Source: Panulirus ornatus (taxonomy: Eukaryota; Arthropoda; Malacostraca; Decapoda; Palinuridae). From it: a DNA stretch of 64,000 nucleotides. The notes under the pieces are model-generated. The model ran no database searches, was not told where the DNA came from, and was given only the letters and a program-made list of their open reading frames with translations. Position 1 is the stretch's first letter; each line of letters opens with the position of its first letter. Shown here piece by piece: positions 1 to 11,733 of the stretch. The translations under genes and the position numbers were made by a program. The stretch lies in the NCBI RefSeq assembly GCF_036320965.1, contig NC_092226.1:18753002-18817001 (forward strand), given 5' to 3'.

Positions 1-3000
1 TTGAAGAAGGGGATGGGGACCTTGAAGAAGGGGATGGGGACCTTGAAGAAGGGGATGGGGACCTTGAAGAAGGGGATGGGGACCTTGAAGAAGGGGATGG
101 GGACCTTGAAGAAGGGGATGGGGACCTTGAAGAAGGGGATGGGGACCTTGAAGAAGGGGATGGGGACCTTGAAGAAGGGGATGGGGACCTTGAAGAAGGG
201 GATGGGGACCTTGAAGAAGGGGATGGGGACCTTGAAGAAGGGGATGGGGACCTTGAAGAAGGGGATGGGGACCTTGAAGAAGGGGATGGGGACCTTGAAG
301 AAGGGGATGGGGACCTTGAAGAAGGGGATGGGGACCTTGAAGAAGGGGATGGGGACCTTGAAGAAGGGGATGGGGACCTTGAAGAAGGGGATGGGGACCT
401 TGAAGAAGGGGATGGGGACCTTGAAGAAGGGGATGGGGACCTTGAAGAAGGGGATGGGGACCTTGAAGAAGGGGATGGGGACCTTGAAGAAGGGGATGGG
501 GACCTTGAAGAAGGGGATGGGGACCTTGAAGAAGGGGATGGGGACCTTGAAGAAGGGGATGGGGACCTTGAAGAAGGGGATGGGGACCTTGAAGAAGGGG
601 ATGGGGACCTTGAAGAAGGGGATGGGGACCTTGAAGAAGGGGATGGGGACCTTGAAGAAGGGGATGGGGACCTTGAAGAAGGGGATGGGGACCTTGAAGA
701 AGGGGATGGGGACCTTGAAGAAGGGGATGGGGACCTTGAAGAAGGGGATGGGGACCTTGAAGAAGGGGATGGGGACCTTGAAGAAGGGGATGGGGACCTT
801 GAAGAAGGGGATGGGGACCTTGAAGAAGGGGATGGGGACCTTGAAGAAGGGGATGGGGACCTTGAAGAAGGGGATGGGGACCTTGAAGAAGGGGATGGGG
901 ACCTTGAAGAAGGGGATGGGGACCTTGAAGAAGGGGATGGGGACCTTGAAGAAGGGGATGGGGACCTTGAAGAAGGGGATGGGGACCTTGAAGAAGGGGA
1001 TGGGGACCTTGAAGAAGGGGATGGGGACCTTGAAGAAGGGGATGGGGACCTTGAAGAAGGGGATGGGGACCTTGAAGAAGGGGATGGGGACCTTGAAGAA
1101 GGGGATGGGGACCTTGAAGAAGGGGATGGGGACCTTGAAGAAGGGGATGGGGACCTTGAAGAAGGGGATGGGGACCTTGAAGAAGGGGATGGGGACCTTG
1201 AAGAAGGGGATGGGGACCTTGAAGAAGGGGATGGGGACCTTGAAGAAGGGGATGGGGACCTTGAAGAAGGGGATGGGGACCTTGAAGAAGGGGATGGGGA
1301 CCTTGAAGAAGGGGATGGGGACCTTGAAGAAGGGGATGGGGACCTTGAAGAAGGGGATGGGGACCTTGAAGAAGGGGATGGGGACCTTGAAGAAGGGGAT
1401 GGGGACCTTGAAGAAGGGGATGGGGACCTTGAAGAAGGGGATGGGGACCTTGAAGAAGGGGATGGGGACCTTGAAGAAGGGGATGGGGACCTTGAAGAAG
1501 GGGATGGGGACCTTGAAGAAGGGGATGGGGACCTTGAAGAAGGGGATGGGGACCTTGAAGAAGGGGATGGGGACCTTGAAGAAGGGGATGGGGACCTTGA
1601 AGAAGGGGATGGGGACCTTGAAGAAGGGGATGGGGACCTTGAAGAAGGGGATGGGGACCTTGAAGAAGGGGATGGGGACCTTGAAGAAGGGGATGGGGAC
1701 CTTGAAGAAGGGGATGGGGACCTTGAAGAAGGGGATGGGGACCTTGAAGAAGGGGATGGGGACCTTGAAGAAGGGGATGGGGACCTTGAAGAAGGGGATG
1801 GGGACCTTGAAGAAGGGGATGGGGACCTTGAAGAAGGGGATGGGGACCTTGAAGAAGGGGATGGGGACCTTGAAGAAGGGGATGGGGACCTTGAAGAAGG
1901 GGATGGGGACCTTGAAGAAGGGGATGGGGACCTTGAAGAAGGGGATGGGGACCTTGAAGAAGGGGATGGGGACCTTGAAGAAGGGGATGGGGACCTTGAA
2001 GAAGGGGATGGGGACCTTGAAGAAGGGGATGGGGACCTTGAAGAAGGGGATGGGGACCTTGAAGAAGGGGATGGGGACCTTGAAGAAGGGGATGGGGACC
2101 TTGAAGAAGGGGATGGGGACCTTGAAGAAGGGGATGGGGACCTTGAAGAAGGGGATGGGGACCTTGAAGAAGGGGATGGGGACCTTGAAGAAGGGGATGG
2201 GGACCTTGAAGAAGGGGATGGGGACCTTGAAGAAGGGGATGGGGACCTTGAAGAAGGGGATGGGGACCTTGAAGAAGGGGATGGGGACCTTGAAGAAGGG
2301 GATGGGGACCTTGAAGAAGGGGATGGGGACCTTGAAGAAGGGGATGGGGACCTTGAAGAAGGGGATGGGGACCTTGAAGAAGGGGATGGGGACCTTGAAG
2401 AAGGGGATGGGGACCTTGAAGAAGGGGATGGGGACCTTGAAGAAGGGGATGGGGACCTTGAAGAAGGGGATGGGGACCTTGAAGAAGGGGATGGGGACCT
2501 TGAAGAAGGGGATGGGGACCTTGAAGAAGGGGATGGGGACCTTGAAGAAGGGGATGGGGACCTTGAAGAAGGGGATGGGGACCTTGAAGAAGGGGATGGG
2601 GACCTTGAAGAAGGGGATGGGGACCTTGAAGAAGGGGATGGGGACCTTGAAGAAGGGGATGGGGACCTTGAAGAAGGGGATGGGGACCTTGAAGAAGGGG
2701 ATGGGGACCTTGAAGAAGGGGATGGGGACCTTGAAGAAGGGGATGGGGACCTTGAAGAAGGGGATGGGGACCTTGAAGAAGGGGATGGGGACCTTGAAGA
2801 AGGGGATGGGGACCTTGAAGAAGGGGATGGGGACCTTGAAGAAGGGGATGGGGACCTTGAAGAAGGGGATGGGGACCTTGAAGAAGGGGATGGGGACCTT
2901 GAAGAAGGGGATGGGGACCTTGAAGAAGGGGATGGGGACCTTGAAGAAGGGGATGGGGACCTTGAAGAAGGGGATGGAGACCTTAAAGAAGGGGATGGGG

Positions 3001-3024
3001 ACCTTGAAGAAGGGGATGGGGACC
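1..3024 (+). repeat. 21-bp G-rich minisatellite, 144 copies
   Basis: A 21-bp unit with core GAAGAAGGGGATGGGG repeats 144 times and runs off the left edge of the window. The first 141 copies are identical as far as I can read; copy 142 has one G-to-A change, copy 143 has one G-to-A change, and copy 144 is canonical. Because 21 is a multiple of 3, the array reads as an open frame of a heptapeptide repeat (KKGMGTL), which I do not take as a gene: there is no start context and no non-repeat domain. Each unit carries two GGGG runs two bases apart, so the plus strand could form G-quadruplexes. Confidence 0.97.
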
Positions 3025-3824
3025 TCTGAGGGAAGGATCAAGATCTTGGGGGTGAGGGAGGTTAGGACCTATCAGGGAAGTGGTAGGGACTCTCAGGGGG
3101 AGTGTTGGGATTTCTCAAGAGATGGGGGTAAGAGATTCTGCTGGAAAAGAGTGGGGACCTTGAGGGAATTGGCTGGTGACCTATCAGGGGATGGATGGGG
3201 ACCTATAGAGGAAGGTAAGGGTACCTCCAAGGGAGTGGTGGGAACCTCCAAGGAGGGAAGGGGAGGAAGAACTTCTAAAGGGTTGGATGAAGAACCTCTC
3301 GAGTGAGAGATTGTGGACCTCGAGGGTAAGGGGTGGCCTCTTAGGGGAATTAAGGCCTTACAGGAGAAGAATGGAGGCCTCTTAGCGAAGAGAGTGGGAA
3401 CCGTAGACCTCTGAGGCTGGGTGGGGATATGATAAGAATGAATGGGGTATTGTAAGGAGAGGGTACACAAATCTGATGGGAAGGGTGGGGGCCTCTTGGA
3501 AGGGGAGGGGGGGGGGAGGTACAAACTTGAGGGGATGGGGTAGACGTCTGAGGGGAGAAGATGGACAACTTTGAGGGGAAGGGTAGAGGGGGACCTTGCA
3601 GGAATGTATGAAGGCATCTGAGGGTAAGATGAGAAGACCTCTGATGATGAGAGGGGTGGGGACCTTTTGAAGGGACGGTGAGAGTATCTGTGGGAAGGGA
3701 TGTGGTCTTCTGGAGGGAAGGGTGGCGACTACCGGGAAAAGGGGATTGGGAACACTGAGAGGAGGAATGGGAAATTCTGAGACAAGGGAGTGATCTCTGA
3801 GGGGAGGGGAATTAACGGCATATG

Positions 3825-3826
<2 letters not shown>
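3025..3826 (+). repeat. decayed flank of the G-rich minisatellite
   Basis: The perfect array passes directly into about 800 bases of purine-rich sequence in which units of roughly 19-24 bp built on ACCTCTGAGGGGAAGG recur with many substitutions and length changes. These look like older, unhomogenised relatives of the neighbouring 21-bp unit. No coding potential is evident beyond frames forced by the composition. Confidence 0.7.

Positions 3827-3896
<70 letters not shown>
3827..3896 (+). repeat. (GA)n microsatellite
   Basis: About 35 uninterrupted GA dinucleotides. The open frames across it encode only alternating Arg-Glu or Ser-Leu. Confidence 0.98.
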
Positions 3897-3897
<1 letters not shown>

Positions 3898-5039
3898 CAG
3901 CAGTGACGAATGTTCCGTGGCCACTTTTGATTTTTTGCCGGAATCCTGTGAAAAAGCGGCCATCAATCATCTGGTGCACTGTTAGAGAAAACCTTTTCTC
4001 GTGCAGAGCAGGAGGAGAGCCGGCAAGAACAACAACAAAGGGAATAATGTAAGTAGAGACAAAGGTGATGTTAACCTCGAGACCGGATGGTTGCTGGGAT
4101 CCGCCTGACCAGACAATAATACCTTGAGGCGCCCTCATCCGCAGGTCGAAACGTCTCTCATGGTATGCTGAGAGAGAGAGAAAAAAAAAATAGAGCAAGC
4201 AGACCTTGAGGTCGAACCACGGCAGGATTGCCTTAGGAAATTAAGGGCTGCTCCTGTCTCTTGGTAACGGTGCCTTCCTTTGTCCACGTCACACAGCAAC
4301 ACCACTGAGAATCCGCTACATCCCAGGGCATTTCCGCACTCTCAAACATCGCCCTTCTTCCATTTCTCTGTTTTTAACTGTTTCTCCTGACTGATATCCC
4401 TCTCTGCAGGTCCTTCCCACCTTCTCTTGTTCCTTGTGCGCACTCCGAGTCATCACACTCCTTCATATATACAACACACTGGGGTATACTCGTGTGATCG
4501 CAATGTCAAGATTCTTCTTTTACAAATGTTGTTGGTTCATTCTTGACACAGGTAAGTTTGTGAGAGCGTTGTGCGTATGGTAGTCTCACGAGGACTGTGG
4601 CAGGTTGTTACATCTGGCCTTTGATCTGACCCTTAAGGGTCACGAGAAAGGCCAAGTCACCAAACGCAGGGGACATGTCGATGCACTCAAGGGGTCAAGG
4701 TTACCGCCGTGAGGAGGCGTTGGTTGAGGATCCGCCCAAGCTGGGTCCTAGCCTCACCCCGTCCACACTGCACTCCGCACCACTCACTAACCTGTACCAC
4801 CTATATCTCAGCCGCACTACTGTCATCTTCACTGCCACCAGTGTTGTTAACCACGTGTCACCCCATGGCATGTTATCCTTAAAACATTACTAACTGATCT
4901 GCATCACCGTCAGCTCAGAAGCACCGCCTTTACCTTAGCGCTACGACCTCTCCATCAAGCAGCACAAAGGAATTCAAAACTGCAACAGACCACTGGGTCC
5001 CTTGGAGGCTGTTTGTGACAGGGGAATTTGTGACAGGGG
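3897..5039. other. no recognisable gene
   Basis: Unique-looking sequence. It holds a short (GA)n followed by an A run at about 4170-4190 and a perfect-looking short stem around CCCTTAAGGG near 4630. Short frames here show no recognisable domain. Confidence 0.5.
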
Positions 5040-7230
5040 AACAGATATGAAATTCATAGATCTGGGCAGTAAGATCAACAATACGTACATATTCAAAACA
5101 GAAAATAAATCATTCCGTATTGTTAACAATCCTATTGAAGAAAAAGTACTTCGCCTCATTCGATATAAAACGTTTGCCCGCGAGTTTGTAACCACTACAA
5201 AGTGTGGAATCACACAATTCTATCCCTATGTAGGTCGTTAGGTCGAGGTTACAGAAGCCTTAATCATTTTGATTGCCTGTATCAGATAACTTTTCTGAAC
5301 TAAAAAGATTCAAGTCGTTTAGTGGGTTCTCACTGGACATGTTTCTCAGTCAGGGTATCACCAAGGTAGTTCTTTTCTGTACTCTCTCCATTCTGTCTGT
5401 CTATGTCTTTCGTCGAGAACGGTGACAAAAACTGAACAAAATATTGAAGACGTGGACGCCTAAAGAGTTAGGCTAATATCCCTAAACTTAAATTTGATAA
5501 CCCTGCATATGAATCCAAGAACTTTGTTAGCCTTTTAAACATCTTATGTGTAATGTTTACGTGCTTTGGATCAGCAGATATTATTACACCGAAGTCTTTT
5601 TCCTCATATACCTTTTGTGGTTTAGCAGAATTCCTACTGTAGTTTGCCTTTTCATTTTCACTACCGACATGTAAAACTAATTATACTTATCGATATCAAA
5701 ATTCATTTGCCACTTGCGAATCTATTCCATCAGTTCGTCTATGTCCGTTTAAAGCCGTAGACGCTCAATAACTATTGTAGATTTATTTCCCAACTCAAGA
5801 ACTTACAATGCAGCTCATTATCAATATCTCTGATATACATGAGACAGAGAACCGCTCTCAAGACTGATCCTTGTGGTACACCACTGGTTATGTTTAACCA
5901 TTCTGAGGCTTGACCATTGACTGCAATTCTTTGCTTACGGCCAGGGCAACCAATTTCCTATCCACAAATGCATAACCACATCTACATTATGTGACTTGAA
6001 TTTAGTTAGTAACCTTAGAGGTGGATACTTTCCCCGAGTGCTTTGTGAAAATCTAGATAGATGATATCCACTGCTTTACAATCATCATACATGATGATAT
6101 ATCATTAGAGAAATCAACAAATTTGGTCGAAAACCATACCATGCTGAGAGTTGATTATGACGTGGTGGTCCTCTACATGGTTTACAATCTTATCATGAGT
6201 AACGGTTTCTGTAAGTTTACCAACTACGGACGTTAGCTGACTGGACGATTATGTATGGGAAGACATTCATTATCTTTTTTGAAAATGGGTGTTGCATTAG
6301 CAAAGCTTCCATTCCTCTGGATCTTTCTCCGTAGCAAACGACTTATGGCAAGGAGCACTCAAGGGTCTGACTACCTCACTTCTTATCTCTTTCATTGTCC
6401 TCGGATAACACTAATCTGGGCCTGCTGTTTTATCAATCCATTTAATGCTGACAGCATATTTTCACCTCTTATATCCATAAATAGCAAAATGTTTTCCTCT
6501 CTTAGAATTAGGATTGGATTCAGGACATGAGCTGTATCTTCAACCGTACATACAGAAGAGAAAAAATAATTTAGAATATTTCTCATGTTTTTGGTGTCGT
6601 GAACCAAATCAGCATTTTTAGCTATTTATGGACCAACTGACTGGGAATGATTTTCTTGCTTCCAACATGTCTATAAAGTTCCTCCAAGCTTCTTTTGCTA
6701 TTCTCAGCAACATACGCTTCATACTTTGACGTGCAAGTATTTTAGTTTCTAATCTGCTCTATCGTGTTGGATATTTGTCTTTCTGAGTTCCTTATGAGCT
6801 ACTTTCTTAGACAACAGACACTTCTTTACGTCCTCGTTCCACCATTTTGGCTTCCCATTGGAGAACAACCGTCTACTATGCGATGACGCAGATGATCGAT
6901 CCCTCTACTGCCCTGAACGTTTTACTGAAGGTCTCCCAAGCAAAGTCCATATCGCTCTCATTTATAACAGCAACTCAAGTTTGCCTGTCAAGAGCAATGC
7001 AAATATTAAAGTATGCAAATTTTTTCTAGGGCGACTCGCATGTTGACCCGCACTACAAGCTCAAAATTAATTTGACGGTGATCATTTGTACCACATTTAG
7101 CTAGAGCTAAATCTAATATGTATTTTCGTCGCAAGTAGGTTTATCAACTAACTGTATTAAACCAGTATTAGGGCATTAATCTTGTACTATGAAGCAGAGT
7201 TAAGTAAAGCCCACGCCCCGAACTACTTAA
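5040..7230 (-). mobile_element. CR1-like LINE relic (endonuclease end, RT, C-terminus)
   Basis: Translated with frame changes on the minus strand, this gives the order of a CR1/Jockey-superfamily LINE. About 7150-7050 matches the end of an APE-type endonuclease, with NILDL-like and NDHRQINF motifs. About 6860-6790 is a linker reading KPKWWNEDVKK. RT motif B is readable as ITSGVPQGSVL near 5890. Next comes VLHVGSENEKANYS and EEKDFGVIIS near 5650-5580. The C-terminus (NEAKYFFFNRIVN) reaches about 5150. There are many stops and frameshifts and no 5' end, so it is a dead, fairly old copy. The same family recurs at 54.95-56.28 and 60.2-60.8 kb. The clade name is an inference from motifs. Confidence 0.85.
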
Positions 7231-7399
7231 AAAGAGATTCTCCTTACTAAGATAACTGCTAAAATCTCCTCTGACCGAATCGTTTTCATTGCTAATTTCT
7301 GTTCTCTGCTCATAAAGCACTGTGCCGCAGTCACTGAGTGCACGACTATCACTTTAGCTATATCAGTGTTACCTTTGGTGTCGCTCACATAGTCATACC

Positions 7400-8560
7400 C
7401 CTGTTGCTGCTCATCTACTGTTATCACAGCTGCATCACTTCTTTTAGTTCCATCAACACTATCTCAGCTGCACAATTACCTGCGACAGTCTCACCTGCGC
7501 CTCTCAACATACCTACACCATTTGCCTTCACCTCTGCCAACATTACCAATGCCATTCTGAAACTCTTACCCACACGACTACCGTCCAAATTTGATCATCA
7601 TTTATCATATTTATAACGCTAAGCTAATCTGTACTTATGTCTCCTCACATCCATCACTGTTCTCTTGGCTGCATGAGTTATCTTGTATGAACCGGTTTCG
7701 CTGTATTATTGTAATCTTAACTCCATCCCTGATATCTTGGCTGCACCAGTCATCGCTGAACCATCGCAATCATAGCTGATCATTGCTATCTTGGCTGCAC
7801 CAGCTACACCAGAGTCTCGCTACACCACTGCAATCTCAGCTGTATCATTGTGGATATCTACATCATTCGCCAAAGCTGCGCTGCTCCTCCTGTATTACTT
7901 TAGTTCTAGGTGAGCCGCTCCTATTTGAGGTGTTCTTTCATTATCGTAGCTGTGCTGCGTCACCTTAGCTGTATCATCGTCATCTTTACTTCTCCACTGT
8001 AATCTCAGCTGTGCCAATGTCACTTTGCTGTACTACTGTCATCTTAGCTTCACCTGTCATCTCAGCTGCACTACTGTCTTCTTCGGTTTACTAAAATCAT
8101 CTTAGCTGCACCATTCATCTCAGCTATACTGCTCTCATCTTAGCTGTGCCAGTCAGCCTCAAAACTGCTAGCCGTACCACTGTCATCTTCCCTGGACCAA
8201 TGTCATCTTAGTAGCTGCATGACTTATCTGAGGCATAAGTTATCTTCACAGAACCGACACGCTTGGTACATCAGCTATCATTCGCGCGTCAACATCACCT
8301 CACTTCTACCACAGCTACCATGTCTAAAACAATACACTCTAAGAAGTAAAGTGGTTGTGATGATCATAGCTATATGCAACGTTATCTTACATGTACTGCT
8401 TTTATTACACCTGCATCACCGAGAGCTGTATCAGCCGCACGTGTTTTAGCTTTAGCTCTACCACTGTCGTCCTATTTGTGCCACAGCGCCTGTGTTAAGT
8501 TGGCTGTGCCACTGTTGTCACAGACGTACCGGTGTCAGCTGTCAACATGAGAGAGTCATC
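7400..8560 (+). repeat. degenerate ~20-bp minisatellite
   Basis: Units of about 20-21 bases built on TAGCTGYACCACTGTCATCT recur throughout, with heavy substitution and small indels. The short frames here are Ser/Leu/Cys/His-rich because of this unit and show no domain. Confidence 0.65.
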
Positions 8561-8749
8561 TTGGCTGCTTTACTAACCGTCTTCTTGACAGGAGCAGTCA
8601 GGGGTTCTGGCGTGGTGACCCCGGACGAGCATGAGGGTACTGGATCATCGAGACAACGGCGGGAACATCACCAGACAACGACCCCGTGCACTGAGAAGGT
8701 CAACGAGGGACCTAACTCGGTTATCACCAGCAACCTGCTGCAACATATT

Positions 8750-8880
8750 TGTCCTTGAGCACGACAGTGCGACCCTTCAGTACGACGGTACAACCCTTGA
8801 GTACAGCAGTACGACCCTTGGGCATAATGGCCCGACCTTTGACCTGACCCTTAGGCACTTCCTCAAAGATCATGCTTATC
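8750..8880 (+). repeat. short array of the CCCTTGAGCACGACGG unit
   Basis: Five or six diverged 21-bp units with core CCCTTGAGCACGACGG. The same unit forms a larger array at 40.6-41.35 kb and an inverted pair at 39.78-39.85 kb, so it is a dispersed minisatellite family. Confidence 0.7.
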
Positions 8881-8905
8881 ATACGCAAGGGTCGCGCGTT
8901 CGTGC

Positions 8906-9690
8906 TGAAGGAGTTTAGCATGAGGGTCTGTATGCCATCAGTCTTCATAATTGCCATACAACATTTCATTCTACTAAATCAATCATGTACATACCTACAT
9001 GTGCCCATTTATCAAGAGCTTTGCTCATTAACTAACTACTTTATCCACGTATGTGTATACATCTCTCTCTCTTTCTACATGTGTCTCAGCCTCGCCTCAT
9101 GCCTTCCCTCTCCCGCTACAGGAGGAGGCCAGACACCATACCGTCAAGACGAGGCTCCAGGTGCTGAGGATTGCCTGCGTAAACCGTAACAACTGCAAGA
9201 GAGGCAGGCAGGAGGGAGGGGAAGCAGTGTGGGGTGGGGTGAGGGGGAGGTGATCAAGGTCGCATAATTTATGGTTGAGGAGTGGGAGGAGGGGGGTAGG
9301 GGGGGTTCTGGCCTAGCAATTGGGGGTGGGGGTTAGGTGGAGGGAGTGGCTCTCTAGCCAATGAGAGCATAACAAGTCAGGGTGGCTGCAGGAGGGAGGG
9401 GCGGGGGGGTAAGGGAAGGGGGGGGAGTCTTGTCAAGCAAAGTAGGAGGTGCTCTTGGTTGGGTGGGTGGGGGGAGGAGGGGGGGACGCGGCTCGGCCGA
9501 GCCATAACGTGGACGGGACGTGCCCGTGCAGTGCGGACCGTAGCCGTGACACGGCTGCACCACCTTCAGCACTTACCACGCAGGAGGAGGCACCGTCGTG
9601 AACTACCTACTGCAAGCCACGACATATGCATCATAGAAGAGTAAATACTAGCGACAAACACAGGATAAATAACATATCTGCGTTCATTCC
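8906..9690 (+). other. possible exon and GC-rich tract, otherwise unassigned
   Basis: At 9060-9121 a pyrimidine-rich stretch ends in CCCTCTCCCGCTACAG, a good-looking 3' splice site, followed by an open frame (EEARHHTVKTRLQVL...) that runs to a stop at 9253. From 9190 to 9560 the plus strand is very G-rich, with a CCAAT box near 9360 and a CG-rich patch near 9490-9560. I recognise no protein family, and no donor site or second exon can be tied to it. It could equally be noncoding. Confidence 0.2.
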
Positions 9691-9696
9691 ATATTT

Positions 9697-9897
9697 CATT
9701 CTTGATCGCGGTTTCCCGCGTAAGCGTGTCAGCGTGTTAGGAACAGACGAAGAAAGGCCGTGTTCGCCCTCATCTATTCTCAAGCTGTCAGGTGCATTAC
9801 ACTTGACAGGTAGAGAATGTATGTGGGCGGATACGGCCTTGCTTTCTTTGTCCGTCCTCGGCGCTATCTCGTTAACGCGGGAAAAGGCCTTCAAGTA
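9697..9897. mobile_element. head-to-head pair of RTE-like LINE 3' tails
   Basis: 9697-9788 read on the minus strand and 9789-9897 on the plus strand both run from TGACAG through a Cys-poor noncoding stretch to a CGCGGGAAA tail. This is the 3' UTR end of the RTE-like LINE seen complete at 20.96-21.38 and 63.67-63.99 kb. The two start next to each other and point outward, so the piece is a foldback. Only 3' tails are present; no coding part. Confidence 0.65.
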
Positions 9898-9938
9898 AGA
9901 AAGAAAGAAAGAAAGAAAGAAGGAAGGAAAGAAAGATA
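9895..9938 (+). repeat. (AAAG)n microsatellite
   Basis: Imperfect AAAG/AAGG tetranucleotides directly after the LINE tail. Confidence 0.9.
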
Positions 9939-10028
9939 GCAAGGTATATCGGTAATTCTGTCTATCGTTGACATTAACTCCAAAGTTATGTATGCTTCAG
10001 CTTACAATATGTTATGACGGTGATATTC

Positions 10029-10102
10029 TTCCAGTATATGATGACACTTAAAATTCTATCTTTTTCCAGTATATGATGACACTTAAAATTCTATCTTTTT
10101 CC
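10029..10102 (+). repeat. 35-bp direct duplication
   Basis: The stretch beginning CCAGTATATGATGACACT occurs at 10031 and again at 10066, essentially identical and in tandem. Confidence 0.95.
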
Positions 10103-10179
10103 TTAAAGATTTTTTTTAATGTAACAAATCTCCATGTAGTTTTCCCTCTCTCAGGACCTGTGACACTAGAATCGCCACT

Positions 10180-10670
10180 GGAGAGGATCTCCAGCCACCA
10201 CCAGCTGAGCCATCACAGGCGAAGATCATCAACCACCACCAGCAGAGCCACCACAGGAGGGTCTCGTCACCAGCAGCAGAGCCATCACAGGAGGGTCTCG
10301 TCACCAGCAGCAGAGCCACTACAAGAGGGTCTCGTCACCAGCAGCAGAGCCACCACAGGAGGATCTCGTCACCAGCAGCAGAGCCACTACAAGAGGGTCT
10401 CGTCACCAGCAGCAGAGCCACCACAGGAGGATCTCGTCACCAGCAGCAGAGCCACTACAAGAGGGTCTCGTCACCAGCAGCAGAGCCACCACAGGAGGAT
10501 CTCGTCACCAGCAGCAGAGCCACCACAGGAGGATCTCGTCACCAGCAGCAGAGCCACTACAAGAGGGTCTCGTCACCAGCAGCAGAGCCACCACAGGAGG
10601 GTCTCGTCACCAGCGGCAGAACCATCACAGGAGGATCTCGTCACCAGCAGAAGAACCACCACAGGCGAGT
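10180..10670 (+). repeat. 34-bp minisatellite, about 14 copies
   Basis: The unit core AGGATCTCGTCACCAGCAGC recurs every 34 bases (for example at 10331, 10365 and 10399), with alternating CCACCACAGGAGG and CCACTACAAGAGG variants. As 34 is not a multiple of 3, successive units are read in different frames, yet the frame 10073-10756 stays open. The inferred peptide cycles through SSPAAEP, LVTSSRA and SRHQQQS. No signal peptide, domain or upstream promoter supports a gene. Confidence 0.93.
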
Positions 10671-11733
10671 ATCATGAGCCAACACCAATCGAACCAACAC
10701 AGGATAGTCCCTCGTACAGACTTACACCAAGTCCTGTAATGATCACTGGCAGGTAGGGGGTTGGGTGGTGAGGCAATAGTAAAATCCCTTCCACCTCCGT
10801 TGATCCAATACACTCTAATCATTTGTATATCCGACCTGGATTTTGTCCTATTCTGAATGATTCGTATCTATACCGAGCTCCTGAGGCAAAAGATTCACAA
10901 AACAAGTGAAGATCTCATGGTACAAGGTTTGATTTGCATGATATCAATGGCAGGATAACCGCTCGGAATTGTTAACAGGGAACCAGTGTTCTCATAGACT
11001 GCTGCTCAATCCTCATGCACATCTCCACTCGGGCGACTTCTCGGCTCCAGGACAGACCATCCCACACCGCCCGTCCGCTGCCTCATGTTCCTCAGCAGAG
11101 CAGGTTGTCCCACCAAAGTGCCAGCAGCGAGACGAGACTTGTACCTCCACTTATCCTTCTTGAACCAGTCCAGCAAGCCCTGGGCTTGGCCAGCGTTCAT
11201 GGTCTGACTTTTATGGTAAGAAGACTTATTCGAGAATGCACATCCCAAACTATACCAGTCCACGCCTTGATGACACATATACATTAACAAACACAACCAA
11301 ACACCTTGATGACACCCCTCGACGACATACACCCTAGAGTAACACACTTCTCGACGACACACATCCCTCGAGGAACACGCCCTCGACGACGTATACTTCC
11401 TGCGACAATGCATGAATTGCCAGTCGCCAGACGGTTGCACAGACTCGAGATGAAGCTCTCCACTACAGCCACTGACTTGCCAATCAGTGAGTACTCCCCT
11501 AAACAAGGCAAACCTACCTGCCCCATGATCTACTCTTCTCCCCAGCGATCAACTGACAGGGCGACCTTATAGGTAAGGTATCTCCGATACCGTAGTCCAC
11601 TGGAGCGTCATCACTTAGTGAGCTACAACCTAATACCCCAATTCCCAGCTTACTGGTTTCTATCTTTTAGGGAGAGGTGACTGGGGTTACAGAGTCACTA
11701 TTTTCGAAATACCCTTAACAATCCGGTAATATA
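10671..11733. other. no recognisable gene
   Basis: Unassigned sequence upstream of the LINE relic at 11.73 kb. It may contain decayed 5' parts of that element, but no motif is clear. Short repeats of ACACATCCCTCGA-like sequence lie at 11310-11400. Confidence 0.4.

Noticed and set aside
1..3024. CRISPR array
   Set aside because: Direct tandem units without spacers, in eukaryotic repeat-rich DNA. None of the other arrays has unique spacers either.
1..3306. 1101-codon open frame
   Set aside because: It is the 21-bp minisatellite read through, plus its decayed flank; the openness follows from a unit length divisible by 3, with no start signal or domain.
7338..8449. Several 60-92-codon plus-strand frames
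   Set aside because: They follow the degenerate ~20-bp repeat and have no domain or codon signal.
10073..10756. 227-codon frame over the 34-bp repeat
   Set aside because: Mostly repeat-encoded; no independent evidence of a gene. Kept only as a finding about the repeat.
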